This document shows, one piece after another, positions 8,496 through 16,691 of a stretch of 62,519 nt of DNA. The DNA is from an uncultured Alphaproteobacteria bacterium (GTDB taxonomy: Bacteria; Pseudomonadota; Alphaproteobacteria; Rhodobacterales; Rhodobacteraceae), in contig CACIIZ010000002.1 in NCBI GenBank assembly GCA_902586855.1, forward strand, positions 1 through 62,519, given 5' to 3'. Position 1 is the stretch's first letter. Each line of letters starts with the position of its first letter. The position numbers and the translations under genes are program-made. Below the pieces are notes generated by a model. The model worked only from the letters and a program-made list of their open reading frames with translations, did no database searches and was not told where the DNA came from.

Positions 8496-9215
8496 GTGGA
8501 TTTATTTGAAAAACATATTGTTATTACTGGAGCTGCTAGTGGTATTGGCAAAGCGCTGGCTGAGCATTTTTGTAAATTGAAGGCAAAGGTTATTTTGGCT
8601 GACAGTAACGAAAGCCGATTAATTTCTGTTGCAGATACCTTAGGTTGTTCTCATTTCCTGTGTGATGTTAAAGAAGAGAAAGATATAATTGCCCTAATTA
8701 GCCGGGCGAATGCTGAATTGGGTTATATTGATCTATTTTGTTCGAATGCAGGTATCTTTTTCAAAGATGAGGTCGTTCCCGCTCCATTAGAAAATAAGAA
8801 TTGGAATGAATCCTGGCATGTTAATGTGATGTCCCATGTTTATGTGGCCCGTCATTTGTTACCCCAAATGGTAAAAAGACAATCAGGCTATTTTCTGCAA
8901 GTCATTTCAGCGGCAGCTTTATTATCGCAAATAGGAGCCACTGCCTATTCGGCGACAAAAAGTGCTGCTTTGAGTTTTGCTGAGTCATTAGCCATCAGTT
9001 ATGGCCAAAAAGGTATTAAGGTTTCTGCCGTATGTCCTCAGTACGTAGCGACACCTATGTTGGGTTTTGATGATGAGAAAAAATCATTTCAAGAGGTAAA
9101 AAACTTGATATCTCCTGATGAGGCAGCGGTTCGAATTGTTCAGGGTGTGATCCAAGAGAAGTTCCTAATCTTCACAGACCCTGGCGCGAAAAAAATTCTT
9201 TGGGCGAAAATGTAA
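8496..9215 (+). CDS. Short-chain dehydrogenase/reductase
   Basis: This is a classical SDR of 239 residues. The nucleotide-binding motif TGAASGIG is at residues 11-18, NAG is in CSNAGIF, and the catalytic residues are S138, Y151 and K155 (YSATK). The acidic residue after beta-2 (ILADSNESR) suggests a preference for NAD(H). The GTG at 8496 is the only reasonable start. The substrate cannot be read from the sequence; neighbours are degradative enzymes on both strands. It ends about 140 bases before the convergent FAH gene. Confidence 0.88.
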   Translation: MDLFEKHIVITGAASGIGKALAEHFCKLKAKVILADSNESRLISVADTLGCSHFLCDVKEEKDIIALISRANAELGYIDLFCSNAGIFFKDEVVPAPLENKNWNESWHVNVMSHVYVARHLLPQMVKRQSGYFLQVISAAALLSQIGATAYSATKSAALSFAESLAISYGQKGIKVSAVCPQYVATPMLGFDDEKKSFQEVKNLISPDEAAVRIVQGVIQEKFLIFTDPGAKKILWAKM

Positions 9216-9355
9216 AGATTATGAGAAGTGGATAGTTGGTATGCAGAATTTGCAGAATAGAATAATTGAAGAAACTGGAGAAGTTGATATAACCCAGCTT
9301 TATAAATTCATCTAAGTGAGTTGGTTAACTATTGGAGTACCACTTATTTGAAAAG

Positions 9356-10225
9356 TTAGAAATTAATTGGTTTTTGGCTTAGGATCTTATTTCTTAGTAT
9401 ACCAATGTTTGAAATTTCTATTTCTAATAAGTCATCATTTTCTAAGAAACGATGAGGATTTTGGCTGGTTCCTGATCCCTCTGGTGAACCGGTGGCGATA
9501 ATATCCCCAGGCATTAATGTCAAGATTGAGGATATATAAGCTATAATTTCCTTATAATTAAATATCATTTTTTCAATTCTTGTTTTTTGAACTATTCGAT
9601 CATTTAGCTTTGTGGTCAGTAAAAACTTCTCTGGATCAAGTTCGTCTTGATTAATAAGTATGCATGGTCCACAGGAGCTTGAATATTCAAAATTCTTTCC
9701 TGCAAAAATGCTGTGTTTTTGCCAATCCCGGATTGAACCGTCATTCACAATTGTAAATCCAAAGATATGTTTATCGACATCTTCATCTCGTATATTCTTG
9801 CCTGACTTTCCAATAATGATGCCTAATTCACCTTCATAATCTAAGGATTTTCCAGCCTTCCCGTTTGGAATAATTATTGGACAATTAGAACCCACAAAAC
9901 AATTGATATCTTTAGAAAATAATATTATTTCAGTTCGTTCGGTCCTTGGTGCTTCTAGCAGATACTTTTTGTGATAGTTTAAACCTACGCAAAAAACTCG
10001 GGAGCCTGGAGAGATAGGAGGTAAGATCTGAACGTCTTCAATGAAGTATTCCTTAGTATTATTTTTTAGTTCATTTACTAAATCGTCTTGGACGCACTCC
10101 TCTATAATAGACCTGAGAGTTGGCCACTTTTCTCTGAACTTTTTTGAAACGGGAAAGATTTTTCCTTCGCGGTATTCTCCAAAGGCAGTCTCGCCATGAA
10201 CTTTGAAAGTGGAAAGTTTCAACAT
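9356..10225 (-). CDS. Fumarylacetoacetate hydrolase family protein
   Basis: The 289-residue protein has an N-terminal FAH_N-like region (to about residue 75) and the catalytic FAH domain. FCVGLNYHKKYLLEA is the conserved entry strand. YEGELGIIIGKSGKNI supplies acidic metal ligands, NDGSIRDWQKH the next block, and LMPGDIIATGSPEGSG the C-terminal hallmark. Members hydrolyse or decarboxylate acylpyruvates, fumarylpyruvate or oxo-hept-ene-dioates with Mg2+. The substrate is undetermined. It sits with the SDR, an amidohydrolase and a cNMP-binding protein, a neighbourhood consistent with catabolism. Confidence 0.88.
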   Translation of the reverse strand: MLKLSTFKVHGETAFGEYREGKIFPVSKKFREKWPTLRSIIEECVQDDLVNELKNNTKEYFIEDVQILPPISPGSRVFCVGLNYHKKYLLEAPRTERTEIILFSKDINCFVGSNCPIIIPNGKAGKSLDYEGELGIIIGKSGKNIRDEDVDKHIFGFTIVNDGSIRDWQKHSIFAGKNFEYSSSCGPCILINQDELDPEKFLLTTKLNDRIVQKTRIEKMIFNYKEIIAYISSILTLMPGDIIATGSPEGSGTSQNPHRFLENDDLLEIEISNIGILRNKILSQKPINF

Positions 10226-10276
10226 TCTCTATATTTCTAATGATTTCTGCGCCCTAATTTTTAATGGAGGTAAAAG

Positions 10277-10744
10277 TTAGTCTATATACCTATTCGCGTC
10301 CAATTTAGTTTTTATTCCCTCAATGATCTTATCAACCTTCTTTGTATCTGACTTTGTTTTTTCTATTAAAGTTGCTAATTTTTCAATTTCATTTGATAAA
10401 TCTTGGCTTTGAATATTTGAGTCTATCAATCTTAATTGTGTTTTTCTAATTATGGCTGCAAGCGCCGTATTCTTTTCCATAAGCTGGAGAAAACTTGCCT
10501 TCGGAATATAACTGGCGAAAACTGGAAATTTTCCTGCTTTTGCCGTAACAGTTCTTTTGATATTCAAAATTATCGAGGACTCACCAAATATTTCTTTATC
10601 GCTAATTTCGTTTAGTTTAAGACCATCAGGAGTGTAAAGTGTAACTATTCCTTCTTTTATTAGATAGACAGCATCGGGCTCATCACCAGCAGAATAAATC
10701 ACTTCATATGGTTTCCAGTTTATATTCTTTGGAGCAAGAGACAT
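10277..10744 (-). CDS. Stand-alone cyclic-nucleotide-binding protein with C-terminal coiled coil
   Basis: Residues 1-110 of this 155-residue protein form a CRP/PKA-type cNMP-binding domain. YSAGDEPDAVYLIKEGIVTL is the beta-roll start, and FGESSIILNIKRTVTAKA is the phosphate-binding cassette with Gly-Glu and the ribose-phosphate Arg in place. Residues 115-150 are a charged coiled-coil-like tail (LSNEIEKLATLIEKTKSDTK). There is no DNA-binding helix-turn-helix, so it is not a transcription factor of the CRP type and could act by dimerising or by contacting another protein (inference). It lies between the FAH and amidohydrolase genes on the same strand, with gaps of 51 and 58 bases. Confidence 0.85.
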   Translation of the reverse strand: MSLAPKNINWKPYEVIYSAGDEPDAVYLIKEGIVTLYTPDGLKLNEISDKEIFGESSIILNIKRTVTAKAGKFPVFASYIPKASFLQLMEKNTALAAIIRKTQLRLIDSNIQSQDLSNEIEKLATLIEKTKSDTKKVDKIIEGIKTKLDANRYID

Positions 10745-10802
10745 AAGTTAATCGGTACATTCTTTCTTTTGAATATAATTGTTATCAACTTATTAATAAC
10801 AA

Positions 10803-12389
10803 TCAATAACCTTTTCTGGATAATCTCCAATCCTTTCCTGTTTTGGTTTCAATATAATCTGGCCATGCGAAATGGATAGGCGGTTCGTAATCACACAGTG
10901 GTTTTGTCCATTTTGACCCATTAATTCCCCCACCAGTTCTCATAACAAATTCCTTTTTAGCTTCCTTCAGTATCTCCTTGTTTGTCAGCATATTGACAAA
11001 TGATACGCCAATAGTTTTTGCTGCAGTTATAATCATAGGATCAATTGCCTCAGGAATACCCCCGAGGGCATTCATAACCCAATTGGGGTATGAAAAACCT
11101 TCAACTGGAGCTAACATTGGTCTTGCTATATATAGTCTAGCAGTAGGTGCGTGCCAGCACATTTCTGTATAATCGTCCGATGTGAAATTTAACTGAGAAG
11201 ATGGAAGGTCGCTACGGACAATAGCATCAGCGGCTTTTGGGTCAATTATCTTTTCAGATTCCTTTAAAAAAGGTTCTCTGCTTTTGGTTAATCCAAGATT
11301 TGTCCTTATTTCGTTGGCTGTTTCTATTGCTTCTCTCCCCCAAATAGGAGCTCCTACTGTCTTTAAAGAGTTAAAAACTAGTTGAGAAATAACATGATTG
11401 GGTAGACCGGGTCGAGATTTTGAAACCCAATGTTTGCTAAATTTACAGTTAGTCATTTTTGATGCTGCCAAAGCATTATTGTCGAGGAATGAAATTACTT
11501 TTTCAGCTTGTTCAATGGTTGGGACTCTTATCATATATTGCAATTCTGATATTTGAGGAGCTAAATTATCTGCGGTACATTGCCCTGAACTTAAAATTAC
11601 TTCATTCATAGACCAGCTGCCGGTATGGGGTAACATGGAGTCTCGAAGGCTACGGGAGCTGGAGTACATCATGAAAAGTGCATCATTTGCTCCAGGTGCT
11701 CTTACCTCAGAGTGGGCCTGCGGTATCGCTGCACTATTATTGGCAAAACCTCCGCTTAGCCAAGAATCCTGCTCCAAGGCTTCAAAACGATAAATTAAAG
11801 CAAAGGCTGCTCCACAATGAATATCCCATCGAACTGTATTGCACCACGGAAGCATATAGCAAGGATGAAAACTTATCATAGCATCTAGTTCATCATAGTA
11901 ACCGCGGGCGGCATGTATCGGTTTTGAACCTCGCAATTTTTCTGCAGGCTCTCCAGTAAAGCGTAGTTTCCCCTTGAGTTTATGTTTTTCCATAGCGAAC
12001 TTTGTGGCCAGTAAACCTCCTAATGTACTAATTCCAAGGGCTGAGTGTGGATCTGTATGGCCGCTGGCGTGTTGAGATAATCCTTCTCTAGGTGCTTTAA
12101 ATGTTGTGGCTGCTTGGCATTGTCCTGGAACTGCATCATACTCGGCATAAGTTGCCAGTTTTGGTCCAGGGCCATTACTCCACTCTGCAGAAAACGCTGT
12201 TGGCATCCCCCCAGAATTTTCTTCTACCTTAAAATCATTATCTCTTAAGATCCCAATGTAAAATTTTGTTGACTCATACTCCCTCCAGGCGGGTTCAGCT
12301 AAATTCCAGATTATTTGATTCCATCTAGACAGATTCTTAGTATTTTCAGTGACCCACTTCAGGACAGTTTTACTTATTTGATTAGCCAT
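10803..12389 (-). CDS. AbgB-like M20 amidohydrolase
   Basis: This 528-residue cytosolic metallopeptidase-type amidohydrolase resembles the B subunit of p-aminobenzoyl-glutamate hydrolase (AbgB family). It has an early EPAWREYESTKFY segment, the metal-binding HASGHTDPHSALG block around residue 105, a second ligand block GEPAEKLRGSKPIHA around residue 165, and TNFGL-like C-terminal structure with TSDDYTEMCWHAPTARLY. There is no AbgA partner nearby, so the true substrate may be another N-acyl or glutamyl amide. The start at 12389 fits the family N-terminus. The preceding gene upstream is mtgA on the same strand. Confidence 0.85.
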   Translation of the reverse strand: MANQISKTVLKWVTENTKNLSRWNQIIWNLAEPAWREYESTKFYIGILRDNDFKVEENSGGMPTAFSAEWSNGPGPKLATYAEYDAVPGQCQAATTFKAPREGLSQHASGHTDPHSALGISTLGGLLATKFAMEKHKLKGKLRFTGEPAEKLRGSKPIHAARGYYDELDAMISFHPCYMLPWCNTVRWDIHCGAAFALIYRFEALEQDSWLSGGFANNSAAIPQAHSEVRAPGANDALFMMYSSSRSLRDSMLPHTGSWSMNEVILSSGQCTADNLAPQISELQYMIRVPTIEQAEKVISFLDNNALAASKMTNCKFSKHWVSKSRPGLPNHVISQLVFNSLKTVGAPIWGREAIETANEIRTNLGLTKSREPFLKESEKIIDPKAADAIVRSDLPSSQLNFTSDDYTEMCWHAPTARLYIARPMLAPVEGFSYPNWVMNALGGIPEAIDPMIITAAKTIGVSFVNMLTNKEILKEAKKEFVMRTGGGINGSKWTKPLCDYEPPIHFAWPDYIETKTGKDWRLSRKGY

Positions 12390-12448
12390 TCTGATTTTTT
12401 AAAACTCTTTCCATTAAAAGATTTTACTCATTTCTTTAATGTAAATCG

Positions 12449-13156
12449 CTATTTATTTATGAAGCAAGAGGCTCTACCTTCTATTTTGAGAGTTGTGGCG
12501 CCTATTACCACATTTTTCGCTTGATTTTTAAGTCTTTCACTGAGGTTTGTAGCATTTCTTTTCTTTGGATTTGGAAGTGTTACGGCGATGTAAGATGCTT
12601 GCTTCAAAGACAGCCTGTTAGAAGGCATATTAAAGCGCTTTTTTGCAATAGATGACACCCCAAAATAACCGTTCCCAGTTTCAGCAATGTTTAAATAAAC
12701 CTCCAGTATTCTTCTCTTTGACCAAAAAATTTCGATAAGAATTGTCATGAATGCTTCAGAACCTTTTCTTATCCAGGATCTTTTACGCCACAGGAAAAGA
12801 TTTTTTGCAACCTGTTGGCTAATTGTTGAGGCCCCCCTCATGGATCCTTCTCTTGTGACTTTTAAAATCTCAGAAATATCAAAACCGTAGTGGTCACAAA
12901 AATTAGAATCTTCTGAAGCGACGACTGCCAACGCTATATTGTCTCCTAAGGATTCTATTGGGGTCCAATCTATTTTGAAGCTATCTTTTAAGTTTGTCCG
13001 TTCGGAAAAAATGACCGCTGTGGTTGGAGGATTGAGCCATCTGAGACTGATAACAATTAATGCCAGGATCATTATTGAGGTCACTAATAGAGCAAATAAC
13101 AATTTGCCAGCATTAATAAGTTTAGATGAGTTTCTGACAGAAAGATTCTTTAGCAT
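12449..13156 (-). CDS. mtgA: Monofunctional peptidoglycan glycosyltransferase
   Basis: This is a GT51 enzyme that polymerises lipid II into glycan strands. The 235-residue length is normal for MtgA. One membrane anchor spans about residues 16-38. The catalytic Glu lies in VVASEDSNFCDHYGFD, followed by the family blocks RGASTISQQVAKNLFLW and KRRILEVYLNIAETGNGYFG (second catalytic Glu). The product acts on the periplasmic face of the inner membrane. It is divergent from the MBL-fold hydrolase at 13347. Confidence 0.95.
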   Translation of the reverse strand: MLKNLSVRNSSKLINAGKLLFALLVTSIMILALIVISLRWLNPPTTAVIFSERTNLKDSFKIDWTPIESLGDNIALAVVASEDSNFCDHYGFDISEILKVTREGSMRGASTISQQVAKNLFLWRKRSWIRKGSEAFMTILIEIFWSKRRILEVYLNIAETGNGYFGVSSIAKKRFNMPSNRLSLKQASYIAVTLPNPKKRNATNLSERLKNQAKNVVIGATTLKIEGRASCFINK

Positions 13157-13346
13157 TAAACTTAGGTCCGATAATATATAACTTCAGAGAGTATGCAACT
13201 TTGAATTAAATAAAGATATGAACTAATGACTAGTTGTCATGCAGTAGTCCTTTAGACATTATCTTTAAACTGATATAGAGTAATGCAAATATCCAAGAAA
13301 ACGGGTAAGTTTCTGAAGTGATTTTTCTCATTATGAGGTTATATAG

Positions 13347-14144
13347 ATGGAAATAAAATTCCATGGTGTTAGAGGTTCTATACCAATCCCATCAAAAAAA
13401 TTCCTTGAGTATGGGGGTAATACTACCTGCATAGAAATAAACTCTGAGGATTTTCAACTCATTATTGATGCTGGTTCAGGATTCAAGAATGTTCAAATTA
13501 GAAGTGAGGTTCCAACGTTTTTACTTTTTTCCCACTTTCATCATGACCACTTGCAAGGTTTATCGTTCAATTCCGCTCTCTTTTCAAGCAGACATCAGTT
13601 ACATGTTGCGTCTGGTCTTGTTGGCCTTGAAGGGCTAAAAAGCGCTCTCTCAATTGCCTTTACTCCTCCGCTATTTCCATTAGATTTAATTAATGATAAT
13701 CTTGCTTTTAACTTCATGGATTTTAGTACTTTGCAGGCGGCAGCAATCGATTTCTTCTCTGTCGAAGCTTTCTCGCTCTGTCATCCAGGGGGGGCGTCCG
13801 GTTATAAAGTATCAATTGGGAATAGTTCTGTAGTTTGCGGATTGGACCATGAGTATGGGTTGGATGATAGCCTAGATGCAAATTTTCATAGGTTATCGCA
13901 GGGATCAGATCTGGTGATTTGGGATGGAATGTTTACCGATGCAGAAATCGAAGATAAGCGGGGCTGGGGACACAGTAGCATAGAACAAGCTGTAGACTTC
14001 TCATCTTGCTCAGATGCAAAGTTAATTTTCATTACTCATCATTCTCCCCACAGGGAAGATAAGGAACTTGATCATATAGCCAACAATTTACTTTCTGATA
14101 GGGTGAAATTGGCTAGGGAAAATGAAAAGTTGGAAATTTTATAA
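13347..14144 (+). CDS. MBL-fold metallohydrolase next to a cNMP-binding protein
   Basis: The 265-residue protein begins MEIKFHGVRGSIPIPSKKF, with GGNTTCIEI soon after, the usual opening of COG1235-type metallo-beta-lactamase hydrolases. The metal motif is HFHHDH at about residues 64-69, and further ligand positions are expected at LCHPGG, GLDHEYG and ITHHSPH. Proteins of this type act on phosphodiesters or related bonds. Because the gene downstream, only 24 bases away, binds cyclic nucleotides, a cNMP phosphodiesterase role (class II PDEs are also MBL-fold) is an attractive but unproven hypothesis. The ATG start sits on a clean family N-terminus. Confidence 0.88.
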   Translation: MEIKFHGVRGSIPIPSKKFLEYGGNTTCIEINSEDFQLIIDAGSGFKNVQIRSEVPTFLLFSHFHHDHLQGLSFNSALFSSRHQLHVASGLVGLEGLKSALSIAFTPPLFPLDLINDNLAFNFMDFSTLQAAAIDFFSVEAFSLCHPGGASGYKVSIGNSSVVCGLDHEYGLDDSLDANFHRLSQGSDLVIWDGMFTDAEIEDKRGWGHSSIEQAVDFSSCSDAKLIFITHHSPHREDKELDHIANNLLSDRVKLARENEKLEIL

Positions 14145-14168
14145 CTGGTTTAATACTAAGAGGATAAA

Positions 14169-14507
14169 ATGGAGAAAATAAATTATAATACTGGACAATA
14201 TGTTTTTAAGGCTGGTGATCAGTCAGACAAAGTTTTCCTTTTGATGCAAGGAGAGGTTGGAATATTTTTACCTACCAATGAGACCCAGAAGCCAAACCAT
14301 AAAATAGAAATTAACGAGATTTTTGGAGAAATGGGTGTTATAGAAGGGAAGCTTCGTATGGCTGATGCCAGATGTTTATCTTCAGCAACTATTATGGCTA
14401 TTTCAAAAGATGAATTTGAAAAGAAAATCGAAAGTTCCGACCCATTTATCAGGGGGTTAATCAGAATATTATCGTCAAGGGTCAGAGCATTACAAAAAAA
14501 TAAGTGA
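14169..14507 (+). CDS. Minimal cyclic-nucleotide-binding protein
   Basis: At 112 residues this is little more than one cNMP-binding domain. YNTGQYVFKAGDQSDKVF opens the beta-roll, and IFGEMGVIEGKLRMADARC is the phosphate-binding cassette, with Gly-Glu and an Arg in the expected place. It lacks any helix-turn-helix or enzymatic domain. AGAGGATAAA precedes the ATG. It is 24 bases downstream of the MBL hydrolase and very likely co-transcribed, so it may sense cNMP for, or regulate, that enzyme (inference). Confidence 0.85.
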   Translation: MEKINYNTGQYVFKAGDQSDKVFLLMQGEVGIFLPTNETQKPNHKIEINEIFGEMGVIEGKLRMADARCLSSATIMAISKDEFEKKIESSDPFIRGLIRILSSRVRALQKNK

Positions 14508-14629
14508 CGCGAGTCATAGTTAAATTTAGCATTGATACTAAGCTAGGACATGTCTGAGAATATAAATTCTCCGTTAAAAGTAGTTTCTGTATTTTTTAAA
14601 ACTTTTTCATCTAAAAATTTGAGACCAAC

Positions 14630-15151
14630 ATGAAAAAAAAATTAGTAATATATTCAACTACCGATGGGCAAACGCTTTCTATTTGCAGGAAACTCGAGGA
14701 AATTTTAAGGGAAACCGCAGTAGTGTCGTTGAAAGCATTGTTGGATTGTTCGCAAGAAGATTTGGAAAACGCTGACCAAATAGTGCTGGGTGCGAGTATT
14801 AGGTATGGAAAACATAATCCATCAGTTAAAAAATTTGTGGAATCGAATAGGAAACTCTTAGAGGGAAAGAAAACGGCTTTTTTTTCAGTCAATGTTGTAG
14901 CCAGAAAACCAAATAAAAATAGTCCTGAAACCAACCCATATCTCAAGAAATTTCTTTATTCTACATCATGGAATCCTGACGTTTTGGGGGTATTCGCAGG
15001 TAAGATTGATTATCCCAAGTACGGATTTTTCGACAAGCAGATGATTCGTTTAATAATGTATATTACTAATGGACCTACGGATATAAATGGGTCATACGAA
15101 TTCACAGATTGGAAAAAGGTTGAGGAATTTGGGCAAAAGTTGATGAGATAG
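14630..15151 (+). CDS. hemG: HemG-like flavodoxin, protoporphyrinogen IX dehydrogenase
   Basis: The 173-residue protein has the flavodoxin-type N-terminus KLVIYSTTDGQT, VLGASIRYGKHNPSVKKFV for the second FMN loop, and FFSVNVVARKPNKNSPETN followed by PYLKKF. The NVVARKP...PETN pattern is characteristic of HemG, which oxidises protoporphyrinogen IX with quinone as acceptor. Length and motif order match the family. HemG is typical of Gammaproteobacteria, whereas most Alphaproteobacteria use HemJ, so this may be an acquired gene or a paralogue with another role. It follows the cNMP-binding gene by about 120 bases. Confidence 0.85.
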   Translation: MKKKLVIYSTTDGQTLSICRKLEEILRETAVVSLKALLDCSQEDLENADQIVLGASIRYGKHNPSVKKFVESNRKLLEGKKTAFFSVNVVARKPNKNSPETNPYLKKFLYSTSWNPDVLGVFAGKIDYPKYGFFDKQMIRLIMYITNGPTDINGSYEFTDWKKVEEFGQKLMR

Positions 15152-15241
15152 CTTTGGAGACAATTCCTAGCTTAAATGATTTCCATACAATGGTGCTATG
15201 ACTGCGATTAATTCTGTTCTTTTTTTAAACTACACCTTAGT

Positions 15242-15274
15242 CGTAAAAGAGAGCCAAGCACGCCCTCTTTTACG
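15242..15274. terminator. Perfect inverted repeat between convergent genes
   Basis: CGTAAAAGAG (15242-15251) and CTCTTTTACG (15265-15274) are exact reverse complements around a 13-base spacer. It lies between hemG and hsp20, which converge, so a bidirectional terminator is the simplest reading, although no clean T-run follows the stem. Confidence 0.5.
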
Positions 15275-15322
15275 TTCTCAGGGAATAAAATAGTTTTTTA
15301 ATCTTCGAAAAGCATTTTTTAG

Positions 15323-15769
15323 TCAGGCTGCTTTCTTAGATAAAGATTTTAATGAATTTCTAATGGGAATCAGTTTAGGTTGCTCTGCTTCAGGAACATT
15401 CTTGTGAAGAGAGATGACTAGCATACCGTTAATTAGCTCAGCATCTACAACCTCTATGTTTTCAGCTAAACGAAACTGTCTGTTAAAGGGTCTTTTTGCT
15501 ATGCCACGGTGTATATACGAGGTAGTTTTGCTCTCATCCTCAGTTGAGGAAGTCGATATTGTTAATATTCCCTCCTTCATTTCAGCACTTATGTCTTTTT
15601 CTGAAAAACCTGCGAGGGCGAGCGAGATTTTGTAATCTGTCTCGCTGACTTTTTCTATATTATAGGCTGGATAGGATTGATCTTTGAAGTTTGCTATCCT
15701 ATCAAATTCATCAAACAAGTTGTCAAAACCGACGAATGATTTCGTCAATGGGCTGGTTATAAAAGTCAT
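15323..15769 (-). CDS. Small heat-shock protein, Hsp20/IbpA family
   Basis: This ATP-independent holdase chaperone binds unfolding proteins. From the ATG at 15769 it is 148 residues. The N-terminal KSFVGFDNLFDEFDRI arm is typical of the class A alphaproteobacterial Hsp20s. The alpha-crystallin domain runs from YPAYNIEKVSETDYKISLAL to LVISLHKNVPEAEQP, and IPIR near the end is the I-x-I anchoring motif. A longer start (TTG at 15790) would lie inside the thermosensor hairpin and is rejected. AGGAG at 15776-15780 is correctly spaced. Both the promoter and the leader indicate heat control. Confidence 0.95.
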   Translation of the reverse strand: MTFITSPLTKSFVGFDNLFDEFDRIANFKDQSYPAYNIEKVSETDYKISLALAGFSEKDISAEMKEGILTISTSSTEDESKTTSYIHRGIAKRPFNRQFRLAENIEVVDAELINGMLVISLHKNVPEAEQPKLIPIRNSLKSLSKKAA

Positions 15770-15830
15770 AGTTTTCTCCTTTTTAAGCAAGATAAGAGCC
15801 GGTTCTCAAAGCAACCAGATCTTAGTTTTT
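15770..15830 (-). promoter_or_regulatory. ROSE-like RNA thermometer in the hsp20 leader
   Basis: Read on the minus strand, CUUGCUU (15785-15791) can pair with AAGGAG of the Shine-Dalgarno, leaving one G bulged. That is the diagnostic geometry of ROSE elements, where a U(U/C)GCU strand masks the ribosome site at low temperature. A second hairpin GGTT...AACC (15801-15816) lies upstream, again as in ROSE leaders. The ATG follows at 15769. Pairing was deduced by eye; family knowledge supplies the mechanism. Confidence 0.72.
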
Positions 15831-15861
15831 AGTATGGCCCTATTAAAGCAACCATACATAA

Positions 15862-15890
15862 TAAATGGATACTTTATCATCAATTTCAAG
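15862..15890 (-). promoter_or_regulatory. Candidate RpoH (sigma32) promoter of hsp20
   Basis: On the minus strand CTTGAAA (15884-15890) and TCCATTTA (15862-15869) are separated by 14 bases. They closely match the sigma32 consensus CTTGAAA and CCCATNTA with a permitted spacer. Transcription would start about 85-90 bases before the hsp20 ATG, leaving room for the ROSE-like leader. Confidence 0.7.
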
Positions 15891-15903
15891 TATTAAGGAA
15901 TAT

Positions 15904-16242
15904 TTAGTAATTATTATTAGTACTCTTTTCCAACGAAACACCGCCATCGCAGGAGCCATTAGAGCTACAAGAAATGGACTCTTTTTTTGATTGCTCAGTT
16001 AAGCCACCAAATATTTTGAGATTTGAAAAATCTGAACCAGTACTATATGTCGTTCCTGTATTTGAATTTTCGTCTTTTCCCCAGACATCTAATGCACCCA
16101 CCTTCAGGCTCTTAGTTTGGATTTTCTCCGGAAAGATCATCACTATCTCTCCAGTTTCTAGATCAACCATTGTGCCTCGCACTGCGTGCGGCTGGCCCGA
16201 GGACATAGAAAGACCTAAAAGTGTTAACATTAAATAATTCAT
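15904..16242 (-). CDS. Small probably exported protein, unknown function
   Basis: I do not recognise this 112-residue protein. It starts with a short hydrophobic segment (MNYLMLTLLGLSMSSGQPHA) that could be a signal peptide. A strand-rich part follows, with VRGTMVDLETGEIVMIFPEK, and then a Ser/Gly/Asn-rich tail containing two Cys (SCSSNGSC) that could form a disulfide outside the cytoplasm. Coding on this strand is more convincing than the overlapping 87-residue frame on the other strand, which lacks a sensible N-terminus. It is upstream of, and on the same strand as, hsp20. Confidence 0.5.
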   Translation of the reverse strand: MNYLMLTLLGLSMSSGQPHAVRGTMVDLETGEIVMIFPEKIQTKSLKVGALDVWGKDENSNTGTTYSTGSDFSNLKIFGGLTEQSKKESISCSSNGSCDGGVSLEKSTNNNY

Positions 16243-16441
16243 TTATTTTAACTTACTTGAGGGTTTAATCATTAAATGGTTATATATTATATTGGTTGGC
16301 CTTAGATAAAACGTCTTGAGTGCTAACTTGTTTATTTTGTTTTCCAGTTGTCAGGTTTATACTACAAGTAAATAGATTGTTTTAAAAGGCTTGCCATGTT
16401 CACATTTCTTGTTTCCCTAAATCCTAGAAAGCTTTTTAGAG

Positions 16442-16657
16442 GTGTTTAATACTATCCAACTGGCTTTTGGGCATAGGACACCAAAAAAGACTTTTTTAAC
16501 GGCTCTTGTAACAGGAACCATTCTTATTATGATTAATCACGGGAATCCTATTTTACTCAGTAATTTTCCTCATCCTGTGCAAGTCATTCTATCTTATCTT
16601 GTACCGTATATACTTGTAAATTGGGGATCAATTTTGGGAAAAAGCCAAGTTGACTAA
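16442..16657 (+). CDS. nrtS: NrtS-like small membrane protein
   Basis: This 71-residue protein has two hydrophobic segments: TALVTGTILIMINHGNPILL and, after FPHPVQ, VILSYLVPYILVNWGSIL. The pattern KTALxxGTILxxINxGxxIL ... YLVPYxVxxxGS matches the NrtS family, small subunits of a nitrate/nitrite transporter described in cyanobacteria and also present in proteobacteria. The GTG start at 16442 has only a poorly spaced GAGG before it. It lies 34 bases upstream of an adenylate cyclase gene, so the two probably share a transcript. Nitrate transport here is inferred from family only. Confidence 0.7.
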   Translation: MFNTIQLAFGHRTPKKTFLTALVTGTILIMINHGNPILLSNFPHPVQVILSYLVPYILVNWGSILGKSQVD

Positions 16658-16691
16658 GCTACGAGAAGAAAATCAGAATTGAGGTACTGCA

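Noticed and set aside
9241-9315. A 24-codon plus-strand frame after the SDR gene
   Set aside because: There is no ribosome site, no recognisable motif and no signal sequence; too short to support.
15974-16237. An 87-residue plus-strand frame opposite the exported protein at 15904
   Set aside because: It lacks a convincing start region, and the minus frame offers a signal peptide.
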